Shown: piece by piece, positions 33,130 through 42,237 of the stretch
Numbering within the stretch: position 1 is the stretch's first letter
Layout: the number at the start of each line of letters is the position of its first letter
Origin: Streptomyces lincolnensis
GTDB lineage: Bacteria; Actinomycetota; Actinomycetes; Streptomycetales; Streptomycetaceae
DNA length: 64,000 nt
Direction: 5' to 3'
NCBI RefSeq assembly: GCF_021173675.1
Contig: NZ_JAIHON010000013.1
Location: 248,001-312,000, forward strand
Notes under the pieces: generated by a model
The model's input: only the letters and a program-made list of their open reading frames with translations
Databases searched by the model: none
What the model was told of the DNA's origin: nothing
Made by a program: the position numbers and the translations under genes

Positions 33130-35016
33130 TCAGGCCTCCTCGTCGTTGGGCGGCTCTTCGAAGGTGGCGGGGAGGGCCGGCCTGGTGGTGAACTGGCCCG
33201 CCGCGACCCGGTAGAGGGACAGTCCGCCGGTCAGGCACCACATCTCGTGCATGACGTACACCAGCTTGGGGTTGTGTTCCTCGTCCTCCTCGACCGCCCG
33301 CGCGATCAGCCAGTCCCACTCCCGGGCCCAGCGCGGGTCGTCCAGGTCGTCCAGGGCGGTGTCGAAGAGGGAGGCCAGCGCCGCGAGCTTGCGCGGCCGG
33401 GAGAAGTGGCCGCGGGAGAACAGCACACCGACGAGGCCCGTCCAGTGGCAGCGGACCGCCTCGTGGCGCCGGTCGGCGGGGAGAGCGTCGGCGATGTGGC
33501 GCATGGCGTGCACCGAGGTGATCAGGTGCACCAGCAGGAAGTCGCCGGGTTCCGCGAGGTAGAGCAGGGTGATCAGGCGGGTGAGTTCGTTCCAGCTGAT
33601 GGTGGGATCCTGGCCGGTGACCCAGGAGGGGGTCTCGTGGATCAGCGGGTGGCCGACGCGGTGCATCCGGGCGATGCGGTACTGGATCCCCGAGCGCAGG
33701 ATCTCGGGGTTGATGCCGGTCATCGCCTCGGGAGAGGTGTCACCGACCAGGTCCTCCACCCAGTCGGAGAGTTCCTGCCGGTTGTCCTCCCAGAAGGTGG
33801 CGATGCGCATCAGGGATTCCAGCGGGCTCTTCTCGTCGTGGTCGGTGGCGGGGAAGGTGCGCTCGGGGTGACAGGAGACATGGCCGAAGGCGAGGTAGGC
33901 GAGCCCCTCGATCGTCATCCGGCGGCTGCCCGCGTCCAGCGCCCAGCCGAGGTGGATGGTGGGGTGCGTCAGCGCGCCGACCCAGCCGGGCAGCAGGTGG
34001 GGCAGACAGCGGCGGAGCACCTCCGGCAGCCCCAGTTCCCGCTCGCGGCGGTCGAAGAAGTCGCAGTACGCGGTGAAGTCGGTGCGCCTGCCCAGCAGGT
34101 CGAGCCAGGTGTCGTCGTCGATCGTGCGCCGCGCGGGCCGGGCCGGCTCCACGCGGAAGCCGTACGACGTGAGGCTCACATAGGCGTCGTGGTACTCCTC
34201 GATCCGCCGTGGGTCCACGCCGAGGCCGGCCAGGGCCACCACGGCGTGTTTGATGTGGTCGGTGAGGTGACCGTTGAACTCGATGTGCCGACTGCTGTCG
34301 GCGAGCAGCCGGTCGACCACCTCGGTGGAGGTCGTGCGGACCCGGCCGTCCCTCGGCAGTTCCTTCACCAGGTGTGCCACGACCTCCTCGAAGCTGTCGG
34401 CGATGCGGGACGGGGCGGCCGCGGCGAGCGCCGAGCGCGTGTGGACCCCGTAGGTGACCGCCACCGAGCGGATCCCGGCGGCCCGGGCCATGAGCAGGTC
34501 GTGGTGGGTGTCGCCGACCATCACCGCCCGCTCCGGCCCGGTGGCGCACCGGGTCAGGATGGTCAGCCCCGACTCGGGATGCGGCTTGGGGTGGGTGACG
34601 TCGTCGGCGCCGACGAGGACCGTGAAGCAGTCCCTGAGGCCGGCCGCGCCGAGCAGGGCGTCGGCGCTCGCGTGGACCTTGCTGGTGGCCACCGCCAGTG
34701 TGATGCCCTGGCGGCGCAGCTCGGCGAGTCCTTCCGCGACACCGGGGAAGACCAGTTCGGCGGCCCGGGGCAGGACCGCGGTGCGGAACGCCTCCTGGTA
34801 GCGGGCCACGCCCTCGGCGACCCGGGGGTCGTGCCGGCCCACGCCCAGCAGATCCGCGAACGCCCGCTCCAGCGGAAGCCCGATGGTGGCCCGCACCTCC
34901 GCCGGGTCCCGTGGCTCGACGCCCATAGCCTCGAAGGCGGCCGCGAAGGTCCGCACGATCGCCTTCGGGGAGTCCATGAGGGTCCCGTCGAGGTCGAAGA
35001 TCGCCACACGCGTCAT
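33130..35016 (-). CDS. HAD phosphatase fused to questin-oxidase-like domain
   Basis: 628 residues with two clear parts. Residues 1-215 are a HAD-superfamily phosphatase: motif I DLDGT with D8 and D10, motif II T111-S112, Lys144 and motif IV GDTHHD (D169, D173). Residues about 240-615 match the questin-oxidase-like DUF4243 fold: FNGHLTDHIKHAVVALAGLG at its start and HPTIHLGWALDAGSRRMTIEGLAYLAF in the middle. The phosphatase part matches IndB of indigoidine clusters, and the fused architecture matches MinC as I recall it. The start at 35016 has GGAG at a good distance. The frame continues upstream without a family match. Confidence 0.85.
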   Translation of the reverse strand: MTRVAIFDLDGTLMDSPKAIVRTFAAAFEAMGVEPRDPAEVRATIGLPLERAFADLLGVGRHDPRVAEGVARYQEAFRTAVLPRAAELVFPGVAEGLAELRRQGITLAVATSKVHASADALLGAAGLRDCFTVLVGADDVTHPKPHPESGLTILTRCATGPERAVMVGDTHHDLLMARAAGIRSVAVTYGVHTRSALAAAAPSRIADSFEEVVAHLVKELPRDGRVRTTSTEVVDRLLADSSRHIEFNGHLTDHIKHAVVALAGLGVDPRRIEEYHDAYVSLTSYGFRVEPARPARRTIDDDTWLDLLGRRTDFTAYCDFFDRRERELGLPEVLRRCLPHLLPGWVGALTHPTIHLGWALDAGSRRMTIEGLAYLAFGHVSCHPERTFPATDHDEKSPLESLMRIATFWEDNRQELSDWVEDLVGDTSPEAMTGINPEILRSGIQYRIARMHRVGHPLIHETPSWVTGQDPTISWNELTRLITLLYLAEPGDFLLVHLITSVHAMRHIADALPADRRHEAVRCHWTGLVGVLFSRGHFSRPRKLAALASLFDTALDDLDDPRWAREWDWLIARAVEEDEEHNPKLVYVMHEMWCLTGGLSLYRVAAGQFTTRPALPATFEEPPNDEEA

Positions 35017-35063
35017 GTTCGTCTCCTGCCTACGGCTGTCGGCACGTGCCATGTGACGGCCGG

Positions 35064-36020
35064 TCATCGGTTCTCCTGGCGGCGGTACTCGCTGTGGGCC
35101 GCGGCGAGCCGGCCGCCGGCCTCGGCGGTGTGGACGAGGACCGCCGCGTTGGCCGCGGCCGACCGGCCCTCGGTGGCCCGGTCCACGGCCCGCATGACGT
35201 TTTTCGTCACCGCGCCGCCGCGCACCCCGCCCCGCTCGGCGCTCCGCAGAGCCTCGGCGATGGCCGCCTCGATCTCGTCGCCGTCGATGGCGTCCTCCTC
35301 GGTGGTGGGGCTGGTGACGAGGACGGCACCGCCGTTGCCCAGCGCCCAGTGGGTCTCCACCGCGCGGGCGATCAGCGTCTCGTCGTCCAGCCGGTGCGGG
35401 GCGCGCAGGCCGCTGGAGCGGCAGTAGAACGCGGGGAAGTCGTCGAAGCCGTAGGAGATGACCGGGACGCAGTGGGTCTCCAGGAACTCCAGGGTCAGGC
35501 CCAGGTCGAGGATCTTCTTGGCGCCCGCGCAGACCACCGCCACCTTCGAACGGGTGAACTGGATCAGGTCGGAGGAGATGTCCATGCTGGTCTCGGCCCC
35601 GCGGTGGACGCCCCCGATGCCGGCCGAGGCGAAGAACGGGATCCCGGCCAGCTCCGCCGCCACCAGGGAGGAGGCGACCGTGGTGGCGCCCGGCGTCCCG
35701 GCGGCGAGGACGACCGGCAGATCCCGGCTGCTCACCTTGGGGATGCCGGCGGTGGCGGCGAAGCGCTCGATGTCCGCGTCGGCCATGCCGACCAGGATCC
35801 CGCCGCCGTCGACGCCGAGGGTGGCCGGCACCGCGCCGCCCGCGCGGACGGCCTGTTCGACCTTGCGGGCGGTGGCCGCGTTGTCGGGATAGGGCAGGCC
35901 GTGGGTGATGACGTTGGACTCCAGGGCCACCACGGGGTCGCCCGCGGCGAGCGCGGTGGCCACCTCGTCGGTGTACACCAGCGGTACGCGGCGGTGCGCG
36001 CCCGGCATGTACGTGGTCAT
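35064..36020 (-). CDS. Pseudouridine-5'-phosphate glycosidase homologue (IndA/MinB-type)
   Basis: 318 residues of the PsuG fold. Signature stretches are VVALESNVITHGLPYP, PKVSSRDLPVVLAAGTPGATTVASSL, FFASAGIGGVHRGAETSMDIS and VCAGAKKILDLGLTLE, with the catalytic-type lysine in the last. PsuG reversibly joins uracil and ribose-5-phosphate through a C-C bond. In indigoidine and minimycin clusters this homologue handles C-glycoside chemistry. It lies 24 bases after the NRPS frame on the same strand. Confidence 0.88.
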   Translation of the reverse strand: MTTYMPGAHRRVPLVYTDEVATALAAGDPVVALESNVITHGLPYPDNAATARKVEQAVRAGGAVPATLGVDGGGILVGMADADIERFAATAGIPKVSSRDLPVVLAAGTPGATTVASSLVAAELAGIPFFASAGIGGVHRGAETSMDISSDLIQFTRSKVAVVCAGAKKILDLGLTLEFLETHCVPVISYGFDDFPAFYCRSSGLRAPHRLDDETLIARAVETHWALGNGGAVLVTSPTTEEDAIDGDEIEAAIAEALRSAERGGVRGGAVTKNVMRAVDRATEGRSAAANAAVLVHTAEAGGRLAAAHSEYRRQENR

Positions 36021-36044
36021 GTCGGTCGGTCCTTCCGGGACGGC

Positions 36045-36269
36045 TCAGTAGGTGGGGGCCTTGCGCAGCAGGTCCTTCCGCTCGACGATCTCCGGGACGT
36101 ACACGCGCTCGTTCCACGCCTTCCGCTCGACGGGTTCGAGGGCGATGGACACCACGTCCTCCGCGCAGCCGAAGGCGTTGCGCACCGCGGTGGTCACCGC
36201 GGCGATGAGCTCGCTCTCCTGGTCCTGGGTGAGGGGCGCCGGGAAGTGCTTGATGTTGACGTGGGGCAC
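36045..36269 (-). CDS. PptA-like tautomerase, in frame with the NRPS but with its own start
   Basis: A 74-residue 4-oxalocrotonate-tautomerase-fold unit, MPHVNIKHFPAPLTQDQE at its start, close to the E. coli PptA family in length and sequence. The reading frame is continuous with the NRPS above it (no stop between), but an AGGAGGT (36280-36274) stands five bases before a GTG (36269-36267). Start there gives Met-Pro; removal of Met exposes the Pro1 that this family uses as catalytic base. It may therefore be made both as an NRPS tail and as a free enzyme. Confidence 0.7.
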   Translation of the reverse strand: MPHVNIKHFPAPLTQDQESELIAAVTTAVRNAFGCAEDVVSIALEPVERKAWNERVYVPEIVERKDLLRKAPTY

Positions 36270-39200
36270 GGTGACCTCCTGGAACGGCACACGGGGGACG
36301 GGGGCGGCGGAGCCGGTGGTGCGGGACGGGGCCGCCAGCCGGTCGCGGATCAGAGCGGCCGGCTCGGCGACGTGCGGTTCGCGCAGCACGGCGTAGTGAC
36401 CGGCGCCGAGCCGGTGGACCGCGGGCGGCCCGGCCGAGTAGCCGCCCCGGCTCTCCACGAAGGAGTAGTCGTCGTCGGCGGCCTTGAGGAGCGTCACCGG
36501 AGCGTTCAGCCGACGCCCCGTCAGCTCGTGGAACTCGTACGTCAGGGAGTAGGTCCGCTTGACGATCGCGGTGACGGCCCGGACCAGCTTCTCGTCCAGG
36601 CGAGGGAACCGGGCGGTGACGAAGGCGGTGAATCCGTCCTCGTCGTCGACGGTCCGCAGACATTCGTCCAGCACCGGTCCGTTCAGCGTGCCGGCGAAGA
36701 CGGAGAAGAGCAGGGCGAGGAAGGCCCGGTCGGCGAAGTCAGCGGTGCCGCCGGCCGCGGCCGCGGCCGCGTCCTCGGGCCGCAGCCGCGGCTGCCCGGG
36801 GGCGACGAGGAACAGCTGCTCCACGCGTTCGCCGGCCTGCTCCAGCCGGTACGCCGCCTCGAAGGCGACCCGGGCGCCGAAGGAGTACCCGCACAGGAGA
36901 TACGGCCCCGACGGCTGGACCTCCCTGATGGCCTCGATGTCCGCCGACGCCATCTCGCGCACCGTGCCGTAGGGGATCTCGCCCTGGTTGATGCCGTGTG
37001 CCTGGACGCCGTAGACAGGTCGGTCGGTGCCCAGGGCGGCGGCCAGCGGACGCAGGTTCATGGGGTAGCCGCCCAGGCCCGGCCAGCAGTGCAGGGGGGT
37101 GCCGGTGCCCTCGGGCTGCAACGGCACCAGCCGGGAGACGGGCGCGGGGGACTCGGCGTCCAGCCTGCGGGCGAGCTTCTCCACCGTCGGCGCCTCGAAC
37201 AGCGTCTGGAACGGCAGCGCGCTGCCGAAGGTCCTGTTCAGCCGGTGGATGAGCGCCACGGCGAGCAGGGAGTTGCCGCCGCTGCCGAAGAAGTCGTCGC
37301 GGACCGAGACCTGGTCACGCTTGAGGACCGTCCGCCACACGTCCCGCACCCGGCGCTCGGTGCGGGAGCGCGGGGCGACGAAAACCCGCCTGGAAAGGGA
37401 GAGTTCGGCCTCCTGGGAGGATTCCAGCGCCTTGGTGTCGATCTTGCCGTTGGCGGTCAGCGGCAGCCGGTCCAGGACCACGACGCGGTGGGGCACCATG
37501 TAGTGCGGCAGCAACCCGGCCAGATCCTCCTTGATCAGTTCCGCCGGGCCCTGCATGTGGACCGTGTCCTCCTTCATCCCCTCGCTGCGCACCTGCTCGT
37601 CGCTGACCCGCCCGCCGACGAAGAAGTACGACGGTCCCGTGGGCAGCCCGCAGGAGACGAGGAGCTGCTCCAGACGCCGGGCCGCGGGCAGGTCGTTGCC
37701 GGACCGGGAGCTGTAGCCCGACGCCATGAGGCCGATGCCCAGGTCGTTGGTCTGCAGGCGCTGCAGCGCGCGGCCGAGGCCGACATGGCGTCCGGCATCG
37801 CCACGGGACACCACCGCGATGCCGAAGGCGGCGCGCTCGTACACCCGCTGGTTGATGGCGACCACGTGCTTCTTCCGCACGAGCGAGTCGCCGACCCGCT
37901 CCAGGCGGCCGTCGGCGTACCGGTACAGCCCGGCGGCCAGGTCCGCGATCTTCCCGGGATGGGACTGGACGTAGACGTCGAGCGGGTCCGCGGGCGCGGC
38001 GGTGCCGTACGGCACCCAGTCGAAAGAGCCGAGGAAGTGGTCCTCCGGCGCGCAGTCGAGGTGCTCCTGGACTGCGGGGCGGAAGGCGGTGGCCGTGATG
38101 TCGAGGCCGTGTTCCGGCAGGACCTCCTCGAACAGGCCGACCATGTGCCCGGCCTCGATCTCCAGAACCTCCCGGATGTTGTCGCGGTACACCGGCTCGA
38201 TCGCTCGGTGCTTGCCGAGGAAGTGGACGCGTACGGTGGGGCCGGGGCGCGGCGGCCCGGGTCGCGGGGCGGCCGTGCCGATGCGCACCAGGTGGTGGCG
38301 CACGGGGTGGTAGTAGTACAGACCCGGGAACACCCCGGCCAGACCGGTGAGTTCGAGGTACAGCTGCGTCGCGTACAGGGAGCCGGGGGAGGCGTAGGCG
38401 AACTTCGGCAGCAGCCGTTCGTCGCTGAGGTACTGCCCGAAGTTCCGCAGGACGGAGCCCAGTTCGTCGAGGTCCAGGCTGTCGGGCGTACGGGGTGGGA
38501 CGTCGTCCCGGACGGTCGGGCGGGTGCGTGAGAGGAGCCGCAGGAGGTCGTCCCGGCGGACCTCGCCGCCCTCGTAGAACCGGTACGTCTTGCGGGCGAA
38601 GGCGAGAGCGCGCTGTCGGGGTGTGGCTTTCGCTCCGGGCAGTTCGATCACCGGTCGGCCGGCCAGGTCCGCCTCGTCGCGGCAGCCGTTGTTGGACAGT
38701 TGGGCCCTGACCTGGAGCCTGCTGCCCTTGGACCGGTGGTGGGCGCTGTGATTGCCCTGGTCCATCAGGGCCGCTTCCCTGGGGTTCAGCTCCACGAAGG
38801 CGACCAGGTTCTGGAAACCGGTGGCGCTGTCGTCGCGCAGCAGGACGGCGGAGTTCCTGACCCAGTCGTGGGACTCGACGGTCCGGCTGATCTCGTCCAG
38901 CTCCACGCGGTAGCCCCGCAGCTTCACCTGGTTGTCGGCGCGTCCGACGAACTGAACGGTCCCGTCCGGGTTCCGGTGCGCCAGGTCGCCGGTGCGGTAC
39001 AGGCGCGCGCCGGGCTCGGCGGCGAAGGGGTCCTCCATGAAGCGCTCGGCGGTGAGGTCCGGGCGGTTGAGGTAGCCGCGGGCCACCTGCACCCCGCCGA
39101 TGTGGAGTTCGCCGACCTCCCCGGCCGGGGCCGGCCGTCCTCGGGCGTCCAGGACGTGGAAGGTGGTGCCGTGGACGGGCGTGCCGATCGGCAGGGTGGG

Positions 39201-40184
39201 GGGTCCGTCCTCGACGGCCGTCCGGTCGACGACGTAGGCCGAGGCGTTGATGGTGCACTCGGTGGGCCCGTAGAGATTGACGAACCGGCAGTCCGGCAGG
39301 GCGTCGAGGCACTGCCGGGCCAGCCGGCGGGAGAGCGCCTCGCCACCGCTGAAGACCTGCCGCAGCGAACGGCAGGAGGACAGCTCCTCGGTGTCGATCA
39401 GTGCCTGGAGCAGAGTGGGCACGCACTGGAGCGTCGTGACGTCGTACCGGACGATGGTGTCGATGAGCGCTTCCGGGTCCCGGTACATCCCCGGTTCGCC
39501 CATGACGACCGCCGCTCCACAGGCGGGCGCGAGAATTTCCCACTGCGCGGCGTCAAAACTTATCGGGGTCTTCTGGAGAATCCTCTTGTCGTCGTTCACC
39601 GCGCAGGCGTCACGCAGCCATTCCAACTGGTTCACCAGAGCACGATGCTCGATCATCACGCCTTTCGGTTTTCCGGTGCTGCCGGAGGTGTGGATGACGT
39701 AGGCCAGATCATCGGGTCGCGGTGGGGATAATCGCCGCCCGGTATGCGCTGTCGCCTTCCGGGTCTCGCCCATCGTGAAAACCCTCACGCCCGGATCGGC
39801 CACATCCCGGAGATCGCAGCGAAGATGCTCCTGAGTGAGGACGACGGTCACGTCCGCGTCCCGCATCATGTACGCGAGGCGCTCCTCCGGGTATTCCGGG
39901 GACAGCGGAAGATAGGCGCCTCCCGAGAAGAGGGTGCCCCAGATGCCGACCATCAGGTCGATGGACGGCTCCATGAGCACACCCACCCGGCTGTCGCGCG
40001 TCACTCCCGCGTCCACCAGGAAAGCACCCACGTCGCGGGCGCTGTCCGCCAGTTCGGAATAACTGAGGCGGTGTTCACCGTGGACAACGGCCACCCGATC
40101 GGGAGTGCGGCGCCTCTGCTCCAGCAGCAGATCGGGGAGGCAGACGCCGGAAGGGCGCTTGGGGAGTTTTTCGTTCGCATTCAT
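36045..40184 (-). CDS. indC: Single-module NRPS, A-Ox-T-TE, indigoidine synthetase type
   Basis: 1379 residues. Adenylation core motifs are YVIHTSGSTGKPKG (162-175), NLYGPTEC (303-310), YRTGD (396-400) and GRADNQVKLRGYRVE (414-428). A nitroreductase-like oxidase domain (about 515-860) is inserted before the last A motif, PLTANGKID (908-916). The carrier is DDFFGSGGNSLL with Ser972, and the thioesterase has GYSFG (Ser1101) and GAGHYAVL. This is the IndC/BpsA layout that oxidises and cyclises L-glutamine. A PptA-like tautomerase forms residues 1306-1379, which BpsA (1282 residues) lacks. The ATG at 40184 has AGGGGG upstream. Confidence 0.9.
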   Translation of the reverse strand: MNANEKLPKRPSGVCLPDLLLEQRRRTPDRVAVVHGEHRLSYSELADSARDVGAFLVDAGVTRDSRVGVLMEPSIDLMVGIWGTLFSGGAYLPLSPEYPEERLAYMMRDADVTVVLTQEHLRCDLRDVADPGVRVFTMGETRKATAHTGRRLSPPRPDDLAYVIHTSGSTGKPKGVMIEHRALVNQLEWLRDACAVNDDKRILQKTPISFDAAQWEILAPACGAAVVMGEPGMYRDPEALIDTIVRYDVTTLQCVPTLLQALIDTEELSSCRSLRQVFSGGEALSRRLARQCLDALPDCRFVNLYGPTECTINASAYVVDRTAVEDGPPTLPIGTPVHGTTFHVLDARGRPAPAGEVGELHIGGVQVARGYLNRPDLTAERFMEDPFAAEPGARLYRTGDLAHRNPDGTVQFVGRADNQVKLRGYRVELDEISRTVESHDWVRNSAVLLRDDSATGFQNLVAFVELNPREAALMDQGNHSAHHRSKGSRLQVRAQLSNNGCRDEADLAGRPVIELPGAKATPRQRALAFARKTYRFYEGGEVRRDDLLRLLSRTRPTVRDDVPPRTPDSLDLDELGSVLRNFGQYLSDERLLPKFAYASPGSLYATQLYLELTGLAGVFPGLYYYHPVRHHLVRIGTAAPRPGPPRPGPTVRVHFLGKHRAIEPVYRDNIREVLEIEAGHMVGLFEEVLPEHGLDITATAFRPAVQEHLDCAPEDHFLGSFDWVPYGTAAPADPLDVYVQSHPGKIADLAAGLYRYADGRLERVGDSLVRKKHVVAINQRVYERAAFGIAVVSRGDAGRHVGLGRALQRLQTNDLGIGLMASGYSSRSGNDLPAARRLEQLLVSCGLPTGPSYFFVGGRVSDEQVRSEGMKEDTVHMQGPAELIKEDLAGLLPHYMVPHRVVVLDRLPLTANGKIDTKALESSQEAELSLSRRVFVAPRSRTERRVRDVWRTVLKRDQVSVRDDFFGSGGNSLLAVALIHRLNRTFGSALPFQTLFEAPTVEKLARRLDAESPAPVSRLVPLQPEGTGTPLHCWPGLGGYPMNLRPLAAALGTDRPVYGVQAHGINQGEIPYGTVREMASADIEAIREVQPSGPYLLCGYSFGARVAFEAAYRLEQAGERVEQLFLVAPGQPRLRPEDAAAAAAGGTADFADRAFLALLFSVFAGTLNGPVLDECLRTVDDEDGFTAFVTARFPRLDEKLVRAVTAIVKRTYSLTYEFHELTGRRLNAPVTLLKAADDDYSFVESRGGYSAGPPAVHRLGAGHYAVLREPHVAEPAALIRDRLAAPSRTTGSAAPVPRVPFQEVTVPHVNIKHFPAPLTQDQESELIAAVTTAVRNAFGCAEDVVSIALEPVERKAWNERVYVPEIVERKDLLRKAPTY

Positions 40185-40539
40185 ATGTCCCCCTGTATTG
40201 CTGAGCCGCAACGGACGGTCAGTCCAACACGGCCCCCGCCCGCTCGACAGCCGTGAACGGGGCCTACGCGGTGCATACCGTGCGGCTTCGTGAACTTGTG
40301 AAGAGTGGAGGGTGCGGCGGCCCACTGATTGCGTGTCAAGCGGGTTCTCATGGCGAACGAATGCCCACGGGCGCACTTCCCGCGCTCGGGGTGTGCGCAC
40401 GGCACGTGAGGTGGGAACCGACTGTGTGAATATGCCCCGCGCACACGCTTACCTCTGCCCGGCCGCTCGGCTTGACTGCCGTACCTCAACCGAAACGCCC
40501 ATATAACGGCCGCATCGCACGCGTGGAGGGGGACCCGCT
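40185..40539. other. 355-base divergent control region of the NRPS cluster
   Basis: No gene is seen. It separates the NRPS start from the TPR regulator start. AGGGGG precedes the NRPS ATG and GTGGAGGGGG (40522-40531) precedes the regulator GTG. I see no convincing -35/-10 pair or palindrome. Confidence 0.5.
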
Positions 40540-42105
40540 GTGCAAGATCCTTTCTTAACCGCCACTGTCCTGTCCGTCCGGAACCGAGAGGCCGGGCGAC
40601 ATCGCGCGGGCGCGGCGCACCTCCAGGTGAGGCCGCGCCATGGAGCCGGGAACCGCGTGAGCCAGGTGGATCCGCCCGAAGTACGGCTTGAACGGGCGGT
40701 GGAGGACCCTCCCCGGCCGCCAGTACCCACCGGTGCGTCACCCCTGCCCGCCCGGGAGGCGGCCAGGCCGCACGCCCCGAACGCGCGATTGCGGCTCCTG
40801 TTGCAGGACGCCGGATGGGGGCCGGCCCAACTCGCCCTGGCCATCGGCAAGGCGGCGGCCGAGCGGGACCTCGGCCTGGTGTGTCATCGCACCACGGCGG
40901 GGCGCTGGTTGGAGGGTGTCCAGCCGAGGCCGCCCTTTGCGGCGCTCGTCCTGGAATGCCTCTCGCGTCGCCTGGGCAGGCGCGTCACCGCGCAGGAGGC
41001 CGGGCTCACCCGCGCCCCCGCCGCCGTCGCGGACCTGTCCTGGGAGGCCGATCCCGTGCGCAAGCTCACCCACCTCACCGACGCCGAACTCGACCCGCGA
41101 CGCCGCACCCTGCCGGGAGCGGGCGTCTTCACCCTCAGCGCCCTCGCCCTGCCGTACGCGCCGTCCGCGTCCCGTGCCGCCGACCGGCTCCCGGGGCGCG
41201 CTCGCGATGCCGGGGCGGAGCAGATGCGCACCATGGCCGCCGTGTTCGCCGCCGCGGCCGACCAGCAGGGCGGGCAGCACGTACGCGCGACGCTGAGCGC
41301 CTACCTCGCCCACCAGGTCATCCCGCGCCTGCACGCCGCCACCCGCGCACAAGCGCGCGCCGACGTACTGTCCGCGGCGGCGCAACTGACGCTGCTCCTC
41401 GGCGGGATGTGCGTCGACGCGGGCCACGACGGCGCCGCTCAGCACTATCAGCAGATCGCCGCCCGGCTCGCCGCCGACGCCGACGACCGCACCACCCTCG
41501 CCATCGCGCTGCGCACCATGGCCGCCCACGCCCACGACCTGAGTCACCACACCCCGGCCGTCCTCAACCTCGCCGAGCAGGCCGCCCGGCACGCCCGCCA
41601 CGCCCCACCCGCCGTCCGGTCCTACGCCCACGTCCAACTGGCCGTCCTCCAGGCCCACCACGACCGGCGCGCGGCACTGAACTCCCTCGCCCAGGCCGAG
41701 AAGCTCTTCACCCGCGCCGACAGCACCCCCGGGCCGTTCAGCAGTTACCCGCCCGGCGCCCTGCATTACCAGCGCGCTTCGACGCTGGCCACCGTCGGAG
41801 ACCACGGCGCGGCCCTGAAGGCGCTGACCGTCTCCCTGCGGTTGCGCGCACCGGGCGAGCGGCTTCCCGCCGCCCTGACGCGTGCCCGTCTGGCCGAGAC
41901 CCACCTCCGACTCGGCCACCTCGACCAGGCGCTACCGCACTGGCGGGCCTTCCTCGACGTCTACCCCACCCTCAACTCCCTGCGGGCCAGCCGCTGTCTG
42001 ACCGCAGCGGCCCGGCATCTCCGCCCCTACCGACGCCACCACGGTGCCGCGGGCGTGCTCGACAGCGTCCACGCGCTCGCCGGAAACCGGAGGAACCTGC
42101 CGTAG
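40540..42105 (+). CDS. HTH/TPR regulatory protein, divergent to the NRPS
   Basis: 521 residues. The first 75 residues are basic and variable. Residues 78-135 look like a Streptomyces-type helix-turn-helix (LRLLLQDAGWGPAQLALAIG ... TTAGRWLEGVQPRPPFAALV). The rest is helical, tetratricopeptide-like (YLAHQVIPRLHAATRAQARAD; LAVLQAHHDRRAALNSLAQAE; RARLAETHLRLGHLDQALPH). Proteins of this layout are common actinomycete developmental or pathway regulators. GTG start with GTGGAGGGGG upstream. It probably controls the divergent cluster, but this is inferred from position only. Confidence 0.65.
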   Translation: MQDPFLTATVLSVRNREAGRHRAGAAHLQVRPRHGAGNRVSQVDPPEVRLERAVEDPPRPPVPTGASPLPAREAARPHAPNARLRLLLQDAGWGPAQLALAIGKAAAERDLGLVCHRTTAGRWLEGVQPRPPFAALVLECLSRRLGRRVTAQEAGLTRAPAAVADLSWEADPVRKLTHLTDAELDPRRRTLPGAGVFTLSALALPYAPSASRAADRLPGRARDAGAEQMRTMAAVFAAAADQQGGQHVRATLSAYLAHQVIPRLHAATRAQARADVLSAAAQLTLLLGGMCVDAGHDGAAQHYQQIAARLAADADDRTTLAIALRTMAAHAHDLSHHTPAVLNLAEQAARHARHAPPAVRSYAHVQLAVLQAHHDRRAALNSLAQAEKLFTRADSTPGPFSSYPPGALHYQRASTLATVGDHGAALKALTVSLRLRAPGERLPAALTRARLAETHLRLGHLDQALPHWRAFLDVYPTLNSLRASRCLTAAARHLRPYRRHHGAAGVLDSVHALAGNRRNLP

Positions 42106-42182
42106 CCGCGCCGGCCCCGTCGAGTGCGGCTGCTCGCGGTGTCCTCACGTGTTGCTCCTTTCCTGTGCGGGCCGCCCCGTGA

Positions 42183-42199
42183 TATACCCCCAGGGGGTA
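42183..42199 (+). promoter_or_regulatory. CsoR-family-like operator before nuoA
   Basis: TACCCCCAGGGGGTA (42185-42199) is a perfect palindrome around one base, of the G/C-tract type bound by CsoR/CstR/RcnR metal or sulfur sensors. TATACC (42183-42188) overlaps it and could be a -10 box. It lies 39 bases before the nuoA start. Confidence 0.55.
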
Positions 42200-42237
42200 A
42201 GGTGGCCCGGGTCTGGAGCGTGGGGAGGTCGGACGGC

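Noticed and set aside
40185..40400. 72-residue N-terminal extension of the NRPS
   Set aside because: It runs through the control region and is not like adenylation-domain N-termini. The ATG at 40184 has a good ribosome site.
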